Of a stretch of DNA of 64,000 nucleotides, positions 1 to 7,556 are shown piece after piece. The notes under the pieces were generated by a model. That model did not search any database and was not told where the DNA came from. It was given only the letters and a program-made list of their open reading frames with translations. The stretch comes from Thermopolyspora flexuosa (lineage in GTDB: Bacteria > Actinomycetota > Actinomycetes > Streptosporangiales > Streptosporangiaceae). Both the position numbers and the translations under genes were made by a program. The stretch is from assembly GCF_006716785.1 (NCBI RefSeq), contig NZ_VFPQ01000001.1:2046001-2110000 (forward strand), written 5' to 3'. How positions within the stretch are numbered: position 1 is the first letter of the stretch; every line of letters starts with the position of its first letter.

Positions 1-577
1 CGTTATCTTCGTGTGAAGAACGTCCGGCTCGCCGGAGCGATCACGCGGCGCCGGGCGCCGTCTCACGCGTGGCTCGGCCCGGCCGGCGGTGCCGTCGCGG
101 GCCCGGCGGCGCCGATGGGGCCGAGGCACGTGACGCCGGCCGGCGGCCGGGCATGCCGTGGTACGCCGGACGCGCCTGGTGCGCCGGCGCCGTGCTCCGT
201 GGACCGGGGGCGTAGGAGAGCACATGACCGCCGATCTCCGGCGGGAAGTGGGCGGCCGGGCGCTTCGCCGACGGCGGAGGCCGAACCCGCCTCAGGGGCG
301 GGATCGCCACGATCACCGGGCGCGCCTCGAGGGCGGGGCGGGTCGCTCCCGGTGGCGCAGGTGGGGCGGCCGTACCGGAGGCCGACGGCTCTGCCTCGTG
401 CAGGGAGCCGCCTCGCCGAGTGCGCTACGGCCAGGTGCATTGCGTGCCTCGTCCGCCCGCCGTACGGCGGATCGCCGGCCTGGCGAGCGGTGGAGTCACG
501 GCGCTTGGCCGGACGTCCTGCACGGTCGGGCGGCATGTCCGCGGCGGCGCGGCGGGCAGGGCTGACCGGGCCTCGCG
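1..577. other. no supported gene
   Basis: Several long open frames exist on both strands, as expected at this GC content, but all translate to Arg/Pro/Ala/Gly-rich low-complexity products without a recognisable domain or a ribosome-binding site in front of a start. Nothing functional is claimed. It may be intergenic sequence or a decayed gene continuing to the left of the window. Confidence 0.5.
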
Positions 578-1339
578 TCAGCTGAGCTCGAGGCCGCCGT
601 CGACGGTGAGGATCTGGCCGGTGATCCAGGTGGCGGCGGGGTCGGCGAGGTGGACGATCCAGGCGGCGACCTCCTCGGGGGCGCCGCGGCGGCCGAGGGG
701 GATGCGGGCGATCTCGTCCTGCTTGATCTGCTCGATGACCGCGTCGGGCAGCCCGGCGGCGGCGAGCGCCTCGGACTCGGTGGGGCCGGGCGCGACGGCG
801 TTGACGCGGATGCCGTCCGGGGCGAGCTCCAGTGCCCAGCTCCGGGTGAGCTGCTCCAGGGCGCCCTTGGAGGCGGCATAGGGGGCGCCGCCGGGCAGCG
901 GCCGATGGCCGTACGTGCTGGAGACGTTGACGATCGCGCCGCGGCGTTCCCGCAGGTACGGCAGGGCGGCCTTGGCGAGCAGGATCGGCGCGGTGACGTT
1001 GAGCGCGAACAGGCCGGCGACGCGGCCGGGGTCGGTCTCGGCGAGCGGCATGACGGCGGTGGCCCCGGCGTTGTTGACCAGGACATCGACGCCTCCCCAG
1101 CGGTCGGCCGCCGCGGCGACCACCGCCTGCGGTGCGCCGTCGGCGGTGATGTCCGCGGGGAAGACGGCGATGCCCGGGTGGGCGGCGGCGGTCCGCTCCA
1201 GGGCCTCGGCGCGGCGGCCCACGGCGAGCACGTGCGCGCCGGCGCGGGCGAAGGCGAGTGCGGTGGCGCGGCCGATGCCGGATCCGGCGCCGGTCACGAT
1301 CGCGACCCGGTCACGTAGCGGTCCGGTGGGGGAGGTCAA
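578..1339 (-). CDS. SDR-family oxidoreductase
   Basis: Short-chain dehydrogenase/reductase of about 253 residues, the usual size of a classical SDR. The N-terminal Rossmann glycine motif TGAGSGIG, the NNAG motif, the active-site pair YAASK with an upstream SST, and a C-terminal ITGQILTVDGG are all visible, so NAD(P)-dependent alcohol/ketone chemistry is well supported; the substrate is unknown. I chose the TTG at 1339 because AAAGGAG lies six bases upstream; an ATG ten codons earlier falls inside the operator and has no such site. It is divergent from the ArsR-type gene at 1395 and shares its control region, so induction by a ligand of that regulator is likely (inference). Confidence 0.88.
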   Translation of the reverse strand: MTSPTGPLRDRVAIVTGAGSGIGRATALAFARAGAHVLAVGRRAEALERTAAAHPGIAVFPADITADGAPQAVVAAAADRWGGVDVLVNNAGATAVMPLAETDPGRVAGLFALNVTAPILLAKAALPYLRERRGAIVNVSSTYGHRPLPGGAPYAASKGALEQLTRSWALELAPDGIRVNAVAPGPTESEALAAAGLPDAVIEQIKQDEIARIPLGRRGAPEEVAAWIVHLADPAATWITGQILTVDGGLELS

Positions 1340-1353
1340 CTGCGGCTCCTTTC

Positions 1354-1378
1354 GTTCGATGTTCGTCAAACATCGAAC
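1354..1378. promoter_or_regulatory. perfect inverted-repeat operator between SDR and ArsR genes
   Basis: GTTCGATGTT, five-base spacer, AACATCGAAC: a perfect 10-bp inverted repeat in the 55-bp divergent intergenic region. It ends a few bases before a possible -10 (TACCAT, 1383-1388) of the rightward gene and directly precedes the ribosome-binding site of the leftward gene, so a bound dimer would block both. The winged-helix regulator encoded next to it is the obvious ligand (inference). Confidence 0.8.
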
Positions 1379-1394
1379 AAACTACCATTGGGTC

Positions 1395-1748
1395 ATGCGC
1401 GAGGCACACCACCCCGAGGTCGGCGAGATCACGCTGACCGGGGTGATGGCCGCCCTCAGTGACCCGATCCGCGTCGGGATCGTGCGGGTGCTCGCCGACG
1501 GCCGGGAACGCGGCTGGGGCGAGCTGCGGGCTCCGGTGGCGAAGTCCACCCTCAGCCACCACCTGCGCGTGCTGCGGGACGCCGGGCTCACCCGGACCCG
1601 GCAGGAGGGCACCCGCTGCTACGTGACGCTGCGGCGCGAGGACCTGCAGGCGCGCTTCCCCGGCCTGCTCGATGCGGTGCTCGCCGCCGCCGAGGAGGAC
1701 GACGTCGGCCACCAGGTGACCGTGCAGCCCGCCCCGCAGCGTGCCTGA
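1395..1748 (+). CDS. ArsR-type winged-helix transcriptional regulator
   Basis: A 117-residue HTH protein. Residues 12-80 read as the ArsR/HTH_20 fold: MAALSDPIRVGIVRVLADG followed by a recognition-helix segment KSTLSHHLRVLRDAGL and a wing with GTRCYVTLRRED. No metal-binding cysteine cluster typical of ArsR/SmtB is seen, so it more likely senses a small organic molecule or acts as a plain repressor. No ribosome-binding site precedes the ATG, and TACCAT sits seven bases before it, which suggests a leaderless transcript. It probably represses itself and the divergent SDR through the 10-bp inverted repeat at 1354-1378 (inference from layout). Confidence 0.88.
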   Translation: MREAHHPEVGEITLTGVMAALSDPIRVGIVRVLADGRERGWGELRAPVAKSTLSHHLRVLRDAGLTRTRQEGTRCYVTLRREDLQARFPGLLDAVLAAAEEDDVGHQVTVQPAPQRA

Positions 1749-1827
1749 GCCGGTGCTCCCCGGCTCTCCGGCCACGCCGCACAAGGCGTGCACCCCGCTC
1801 GCGTGCAGCCTCGCCGATGCGATCGCC

Positions 1828-2364
1828 TCAGGACCCGGCCGGCATGGGTGACCGGCGGGGAGCGGGGGCCACGTCGTGGTGGCGCCCGGGCAGGCGGGCG
1901 GCGTGCCGTTGGCCGGGGCCGGGCCCGTCGCGGGCGGCGAGCAGGTCGGCGACGGCACCGGTGGCGAAGCCGTACACGGACTTGTGGAACAGGTCGGTGG
2001 CGAGTTCGCCGCGCGGCCACGTCTGCGGCGGGGCGCCCACCCCGGTGGCGTTCTCCAGGACCTGGTCACTGGTGAGCCGGACGGCCGTGAACATCGCCGA
2101 GGACCACAACCCGCGTAGCCCGGCCTGGGCCATGACGCTGCGGAGCACGCCGAGCAGCGCCCCCTGCCCGTAGTGCATGGCGAGGTTGAGCGAACGCGGC
2201 CGTCCCCGGCGTTCCGGCAGGCCGGTCAAGCGTGCGAGCACCTGGGCGGGCACGTACGAGTCCGGGCGGCCCGTGCGACGCTGCTCGATCTTCTCGGTCG
2301 CCGTCATCACCGCCGTACCTGCCAGCCCGGCCAGGACTCCTTGCCAGATCGCGCGTCTCAGCAT
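1828..2364 (-). CDS. putative small membrane protein, unknown function
   Basis: A 178-residue protein starting MLRRAIWQGVLAGLAGTAVM, a hydrophobic glycine-rich first helix. A second hydrophobic stretch lies near residues 65-85 (YGQGALLGVLRSVMAQAGL) and a third near 125-145 (YGFATGAVADLLAA), so it is probably a three-to-four-helix membrane protein. No catalytic motif is recognised; similar conserved hypothetical proteins with an EKxEQRxTGRPDSYVP-like loop occur in other actinobacteria. The C-terminal 30 residues are Pro/Arg/His-rich and unlike the rest. It stands alone between the ArsR gene (convergent) and the glycosyltransferase. Confidence 0.6.
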   Translation of the reverse strand: MLRRAIWQGVLAGLAGTAVMTATEKIEQRRTGRPDSYVPAQVLARLTGLPERRGRPRSLNLAMHYGQGALLGVLRSVMAQAGLRGLWSSAMFTAVRLTSDQVLENATGVGAPPQTWPRGELATDLFHKSVYGFATGAVADLLAARDGPGPGQRHAARLPGRHHDVAPAPRRSPMPAGS

Positions 2365-2456
2365 GCGACCCGCCTACCCGAGGCCGCCCCGCCTAGCCCT
2401 CGCCCGGGAAGGCCCGCCTCGTGTCCGCGGTTGATGCCGGTAGGGGGCGGGCCGGG

Positions 2457-3575
2457 TCAGCCGAGCGCCGCGAGCACGCCCTCGGCGATCGCGCCGGCCG
2501 GAATCCCGGTCACGCACGCCGGGTGCAGGAGCCGACCGCACGGCGGGGCCTCGAGCCGACCGCACGGACTGCACGCGAGGCCGAGCCGTACCACGCGGTG
2601 CCGGGGGAGGGGTGGGGCGAACGCCGGGTTTCCGGGACCGTAGAGGCCGACGGTCGGGGTCCCCACGGCGGCGGCCAGGTGCAGGGCCCCGCTGTCGACG
2701 CCTGCCACGACGCGGGCGCATGCGTGCAGGGCGGCGAGACCGCCGACCGACAGCCGCCCGGCGATGCCCACGGCCGCGCCGTCGCTCGCGCGTACGGCCT
2801 GCTCGACCAGCGGGCCTTCCCGCGCGGTGCCCGCGACCAGGACGGGAGAGCCGAGACGATCGCGCAGCAGCCGCGCCACGCGTCCCCAGCGGGCCGGCGG
2901 CCAGTTCTTCACCGGCCAGCCCGAGCCCGGGTGCAGCACGACCTCGGGGCCGGGTACGCCCACCTCGGCCAGTACGGCGGCCGTTTCGGCGCGATCGGCG
3001 GCGGTCGGGACGATCGTGCCGTCGCGGGCGGGCAGCGGTGGCAGTGCCGATGGCACGCCCAGCGCGGCCAGCCCTGCGGCCAGCAGCCTGCGGGTGGCCT
3101 CGGCGACCGGCAGGTCAGGCGCCGGCGGCGGGACCGAGCGGGTGAGGAACGGCAGGGCCTGCGGCGTCGCGAACCCGACCCGGACGGGGACACCTGCGGT
3201 CGCGCAGAGCATTCCCGACGCCGGATCGTCGGGGCGGGGCAGCACCGCGAGGTCGTACGGCCCGCCCAGCGCCGCCACCGCGGCACGCAGCTCGGCCTCG
3301 GCGAAGGCGCCCCAGGGACGACCCGGCGGCGGGAACGCGATCGACACCACGCGATCCAGATGCGGGCAGCGGCGGCAGGCCTCCGCCGCGGCGGGCGGCG
3401 CCGCGTACGTCACGACCGCGGCCGGTGCCGCGGCCCGCAGCGCGGCCACCGCCGGCAGGGTCACCAGCACGTCGCCCAGGTGGTCCGGGCGCAGCACAAG
3501 GATCCGCGGCCGCTCCGGCGGCGTGCCAGAGCGGGGTGCGGCCCTCGTACGGCGCGGCCCATTGATCGCCGCCAT
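2457..3575 (-). CDS. family 9 glycosyltransferase (heptosyltransferase-like)
   Basis: About 372 residues, normal for GT9. The N-terminal signature ILVLRPDHLGDVLVTLPAV and the C-terminal nucleotide-sugar site LHPGSGWPVKNWPPARWGRV, followed by GVDSGALHLAAAVGTPTVGLYGPG, define the ADP-heptose:LPS heptosyltransferase fold. In an actinobacterium without LPS it presumably glycosylates a cell-envelope polymer or secreted product; the acceptor is unknown. The ATG at 3575 was chosen because the family begins about 20 residues later and GGGGGTGG precedes it; the reading frame is open upstream to 3722, but that extension is low-complexity. No linked cell-wall genes are present. Confidence 0.82.
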   Translation of the reverse strand: MAAINGPRRTRAAPRSGTPPERPRILVLRPDHLGDVLVTLPAVAALRAAAPAAVVTYAAPPAAAEACRRCPHLDRVVSIAFPPPGRPWGAFAEAELRAAVAALGGPYDLAVLPRPDDPASGMLCATAGVPVRVGFATPQALPFLTRSVPPPAPDLPVAEATRRLLAAGLAALGVPSALPPLPARDGTIVPTAADRAETAAVLAEVGVPGPEVVLHPGSGWPVKNWPPARWGRVARLLRDRLGSPVLVAGTAREGPLVEQAVRASDGAAVGIAGRLSVGGLAALHACARVVAGVDSGALHLAAAVGTPTVGLYGPGNPAFAPPLPRHRVVRLGLACSPCGRLEAPPCGRLLHPACVTGIPAGAIAEGVLAALG

Positions 3576-4670
3576 CGCCCACCCCCGTCCGGCCGTCCGT
3601 CCCTCACCAGCGATGCCCGCCTGTGCCCGATCAGGAGCAAGGCGGCTTGCCGCGGATTCCGCCGGCCCGATCGCGTGAGCCAGGTGCTCCGACTGCCAGA
3701 CACATCGCGCTATACCCGGCATGCCTTCTCGAATCCGATCACGCCTGAACGCACGTTCCCGCCCGTGCTCCGCCGAGAGCCCCGATCGTGCGAGGTCGGC
3801 TGCGGTCCGCCATGGCCTCCGTTCGCGGAGCGCTCCGGGTGAAGCCGCACGGGTGACATCGATGGCCGGTATGCAGGACTGTCAAGAGCCATGAAGCGTG
3901 CCGATGCGAGGGCGATCCGGGCACCTGCGGCGGAGACCGTCGCGCCGCTACGGTCCGTGGGCGCTGGCAGGGCCGGCCGCACGAGCGGCGCGTGACCGGG
4001 GACGGTGGCCCGGCGGGATCATGCGCGCAACGGGCGGCGATGGGCTTCCCCGCGCGACCGCGATACCCGGCGTTTATGGTGATCCGTCGTATTCATGATC
4101 GACTGGGGAGATAAATGACTGATCGGTGCCATTGAGTTCTCCGGTACACGAGCCCGTCCATCGATGGATGGTGGCTCCTCGAGTCTCCGCAACGCGGAGC
4201 TCGCGCTTATGCGACCGGCGATGCCGCACCTTACGGTCGGGCGGTCACCTGTTCATTTTCAATTGCGGATATGCAGTTGCGGTTACGGTCGGTGCAGTGC
4301 GAGGAGAGACGTGCCGTTGTCGCACGACGAAGCCTCTGGGTTTCCTGCGACATCGGGTACCTGCAGGTCATGGGCGGCGCGCGGCATGATGCCGTACCTG
4401 CCGCGAATCCCGTGCCGTGTGGCGACGGGCGCCGAGCGCGCCTCCCGCCGCCGGTGGCCGGTCTGAAAGAGTGCGAACAACCAGACTTTACGTGCATGCC
4501 CCAAAACGGGATCAATCGCCGATAGCAACCCCGTATTTTCCGGCGGCCGGTCGACAAATCGTTACGGTCATACGACTGATTTCGTCAGTCCGGCGAAATC
4601 TCTGCGAAGGGCGGGGGAATGGTGACAAGATTTGCGGCTGTAAGGGAAACAGCGACCTTGTGAGATCGCC
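3576..4670. other. 1.1-kb region without a supported gene
   Basis: GC content drops from about 4050 onward and no open frame has a recognisable domain. A small inverted repeat GACTGA-TTTCG-TCAGTC at 4574-4590 lies about 80 bp before the next gene and could be an operator. The octamer TTACGGTC recurs near 4231, 4281 and 4562. The stretch may hold the upstream control region of the 4671 gene or an untranslated RNA; I cannot support either. Confidence 0.45.
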
Positions 4671-5216
4671 ATGTCTGCATCCCTCGACCCTGCCTACGCG
4701 CCGATCGGCGACGTGGGCACCGCTCTGCTACTGGTCGACTCGCGTCTGGCGCAACTCGCCAGGGAGGACCCCACTCCGGACCCGGAGAAGTGCGATCTAG
4801 TCGAGCGGACGCTGGAGTCGTTCGGGCCGAAGGCCGCCCAGGACGTCCTCGACGGGGCGTGCACGCTCATGTACCTGTACGTCGACTGGCTGCGCAAGTC
4901 GCTCGAGGCGCACGGCCAGGACCCGATGGAGTACATCGTGCCGTACGTCGCCTCCGGCCTGCGCGCCATGCGCAAGAGCGTGAAGCCCGAGGCCATCCCC
5001 ACCATGGTCGGCATGCTCACCGCCTGCGTGCTCGGCCTCAGCCCCACCCTCTGGCGCAGGCGGTACGGCCAGTGGCTCGAAGCGGAGATGAACGCCCTCG
5101 AGGCGAGCCTCGTCCTGCTCGCCGACCGGATCAACAACCTCACCGAGGACCCGAACGCCGCCAGCCGTATGATCGTCGAGCTGCTCAACGTGATCGACGA
5201 GCAGTTCGGCAAGTGA
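4671..5216 (+). CDS. conserved hypothetical helical protein
   Basis: A 181-residue soluble protein of normal composition, without signal peptide or membrane segment. Predicted almost entirely helical (DVGTALLLVDSRLAQLARED; CTLMYLYVDWLRKSLEAHG; LLNVIDEQFG). I do not recognise the family and give no function. The ATG at 4671 follows an AT-richer leader; no strong ribosome-binding site is visible. The gene is monocistronic: the next gene starts 75 bp downstream with its own possible leaderless promoter. Confidence 0.72.
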   Translation: MSASLDPAYAPIGDVGTALLLVDSRLAQLAREDPTPDPEKCDLVERTLESFGPKAAQDVLDGACTLMYLYVDWLRKSLEAHGQDPMEYIVPYVASGLRAMRKSVKPEAIPTMVGMLTACVLGLSPTLWRRRYGQWLEAEMNALEASLVLLADRINNLTEDPNAASRMIVELLNVIDEQFGK

Positions 5217-5291
5217 CGGCCGGCCCCGGTCGGCCGCCCCGGCGCCGTACGGCCGCGATCGCCCGTCCGCGGGTGCACCTACGATACGCGT

Positions 5292-6191
5292 ATGCCCGGG
5301 CACGGCTTCACGATCACGGCGAAGGGCCCCTTCGACCTCGGCGCCGCGCTGCGCTTCACCGAGGACTGGCCGGTCACCGCCCACCTCCCCACCGACGGGC
5401 GGTCACTGCGCTTCGCCTACTGCGCCGAGACCGACTGGCTGCCCATCGGCGTGACCGTGAGCGCCGCCCCCGGCGGCGTCGCCGTCACGACCACCCGCCC
5501 GGCGAGCCCGGGCATCCGCGCGGAGGTGGCGCGCATCCTCTCCCTCGACGTGGACGGCACCGGCTTCCCCGCCCTCGCCGACGCCGACCCGGTCCTCGGC
5601 GGCCTCATCCGCGCGTACCCCGGCCTGCGCCCGGTCTGCTTCTGGACCCCGTGGGAGGCCGCCTGCTGGGCGGTGATCGTCCAGCGCTCCTCCATGGTGA
5701 TCGCCTCCCGCCTCAAGCAGCGCATCGCCGAACGCCACGGCGCGACCGTGACCATCGACGGCCGCGAGTACGCCGCCTTCCCACCACCCCACACCCTGCT
5801 GAACGCCGGCGGCCTCGGCCTGCCCGCGCAGAAGGAGGAGTGGATCCGCGGCCTGGCCCGCGCCGCCCTCGACGGCCTGCTCACCACCGAGTACCTGCGC
5901 TCCCTCGACCCCTCCGACGCGCTGGCCGAGCTGCGCACCCTCCCCGGCGTCGGCCCGTTCTCCGCCGGCCTCATCCTCATCCGCGGCGCGGGCGCCCCCG
6001 ACGCCTTCCCCGGCGACGAGCCCCGCCTGTTCGCCCTGCTCCGCGAGGCGTACGGCCTGCCCGAGGACGCTCCGCCATCGGCGTACCGCAAACTCGCCGA
6101 CGCCTGGCGCCCGTACCGCTCCTGGGCGTCCTTCCTGTTCCGCGCCTCCACGTACGGCAGCGCCGAGCGGCCGCTCGCCGCCAAGGACTGA
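5292..6191 (+). CDS. DNA-3-methyladenine glycosylase, AlkA type (HhH-GPD)
   Basis: A 299-residue protein with AlkA architecture: an N-terminal beta-rich domain (residues 1-100) and a helical HhH-GPD domain. The hairpin is LRTLPGVGPFSAGLILIRG (about residues 214-232), followed by DAFPGDEPRL, where the AlkA catalytic aspartate is expected. Function: excision of alkylated bases during base-excision repair, in the cytoplasm. No ribosome-binding site precedes the ATG, but TACGAT at 5280-5285 lies seven bases upstream, consistent with a leaderless mRNA. It is not linked to ada or other alkylation-repair genes. Confidence 0.85.
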   Translation: MPGHGFTITAKGPFDLGAALRFTEDWPVTAHLPTDGRSLRFAYCAETDWLPIGVTVSAAPGGVAVTTTRPASPGIRAEVARILSLDVDGTGFPALADADPVLGGLIRAYPGLRPVCFWTPWEAACWAVIVQRSSMVIASRLKQRIAERHGATVTIDGREYAAFPPPHTLLNAGGLGLPAQKEEWIRGLARAALDGLLTTEYLRSLDPSDALAELRTLPGVGPFSAGLILIRGAGAPDAFPGDEPRLFALLREAYGLPEDAPPSAYRKLADAWRPYRSWASFLFRASTYGSAERPLAAKD

Positions 6192-6199
6192 CATCGTCA

Positions 6200-6440
6200 G
6201 CATGTTGGCCAATCCCTCGCGGTCGAGCGCACCTCCACGGCTCGGGGGTCGAAGAGCGGCTCGCCGCAGGGGCGGCCGCGGCGCCGATGGTGAGGGCCGG
6301 GACGGCGAAGGCCGCCAGCGCGGAGTCGTCGACGCCGACCACGAAGACGTCCTCGGGCACGCGCAGACCGCGGCGGCCTGACCGTCGGCGACGTCGAAGG
6401 AGGTCGGCTCGCCCAGGTCGGCGCTGCCGCCCTCATGCCA
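6200..6440 (-). pseudogene. LacI-family regulator remnant (C-terminal pieces)
   Basis: On the minus strand, the frame around 6360-6300 reads GLRVPEDVFVVGVDDSALA, the hallmark of the LacI effector-binding domain just before its end. The frame then breaks, and a second piece in another frame (about 6280-6205) reads GEPLFDPRAVEVRSTARDW, which resembles the extreme LacI C-terminus. No HTH or N-terminal half is present. At least one frameshift and large deletions are needed, so this is a dead gene. The call rests on motif recognition alone. Confidence 0.55.
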
Positions 6441-6513
6441 CGAACATCCGCCCGTGGCGCCGCTTATGCCGCGAATGCGGCGGCCACTCGAGACGGGATA
6501 TCTTCGTCACTCT

Positions 6514-7077
6514 ATGAGCATGAGCACCCGAAACGAACGGTCTGAACTTTCCCCTGCAAGCCATCAGGTGGCCGGGGATGCCGATCGCTCGGCGTTAAAC
6601 GCTGACAGCGGTCTGCCGCCCCCGGCCACAGAGGCTGAAATCGCCCGGCACGAAGCGCGATTGGGCACGGAACTGCCGCCGAGTTACCGACGGTTCCTCC
6701 TGTCCTCCAACGGGTTGGGTAACGACGAGGAGGACAGCCGCCTGCTGGGTATCGAGGAGGTCGGCTGGCTGCGCGATATCGATCCCTCGGTCGCCGAGAG
6801 CTGGTCAGAACCCAGGAGCGGGGACTCGTGGAGCGTGCCGGACGAACTCTACTTCGTTTATGGACCCGAGCAGGACCCGATCCATTTGAGAAGGGAGTAC
6901 GTATCCGACACCCTGCTGATCGGGTACTGGGACGACGGAGTCGTCCTCCTCAACCCCCACGTCAAAACCCCTGAAGGCGAGTGGGAGGCCTGGCATCTCG
7001 CGCCATGGCTGCCCGGCGCCACGCGTTACAGGTCTTTCCAGGAACTCATCGAGGACCGGCTCGGGGGCCGTTCCTGA
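6514..7077 (+). CDS. SMI1/KNR4 (SUKH) family protein
   Basis: About 187 residues from the ATG at 6514; the frame is open to an ATG at 6454. Residues 35-75 carry the SUKH signature ATEAEIARHEARLGTELPPS followed by YRRFLLSSNGL, and the body ends with the usual WLPGATRYRSFQELIEDRL. SUKH proteins include immunity proteins for contact-dependent nuclease toxins; others have housekeeping roles. Codon use looks less extreme in GC than the neighbours. No toxin gene is recognisable beside it, so it is either an orphan immunity protein or has another role (inference). Confidence 0.8.
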   Translation: MSMSTRNERSELSPASHQVAGDADRSALNADSGLPPPATEAEIARHEARLGTELPPSYRRFLLSSNGLGNDEEDSRLLGIEEVGWLRDIDPSVAESWSEPRSGDSWSVPDELYFVYGPEQDPIHLRREYVSDTLLIGYWDDGVVLLNPHVKTPEGEWEAWHLAPWLPGATRYRSFQELIEDRLGGRS

Positions 7078-7556
7078 TGGCCGCGTCGGCCCGGTGAACC
7101 GGAATGGTCGCCGGGCCGTGTGGTCGTCAGACCGCAGGTGACGGGGGTGGGTCCGTAGAAGCGGTTTGCGAACGGGTCCGCGTGCGGGCCGGGTGCACAA
7201 AGTCCCGCTTGTGGCGACCGGTCGCGGCCGAGGAACCGCCCGGTGATCCTTCCCGCGGTGATCAGCTCCTGTTCCAGCTCAGCTGCGGGCAGCAGGCCCT
7301 CGAGTGGCGGGCTCTCCCGGTTAGGGACTGTATTCCTTCGCCTCAAATATCTCTCGTCCTCCGCGTGCCACACTTTCCGTCGAGCGATGAATCCTTTCCA
7401 CCGGCGGGGACCGAACCTTCACGTTCACGTCGGCGTCAGAACGACTGTTGATCGCGAACCGGTGACCACCGCACGGAGTTGCCCGGGGGTGGTAGCAACG
7501 TGCGGCGGCCGGAGTCGCGAGACCAATCGCCGGTACGGAGAACAACGCGGAGAAAC
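7078..7556. other. unassigned 480-bp region after the SUKH gene
   Basis: No gene can be named. On the minus strand, 7373-7026 is open and reads less biased than random GC-rich frames (for example LEQELITAGRITGRFLGRDR), convergent to the SUKH gene; it could be the tail of a lost toxin or chance. Sequence around 7320-7450 is relatively AT-rich and may contain the promoter of the ABC exporter pair. Confidence 0.35.
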
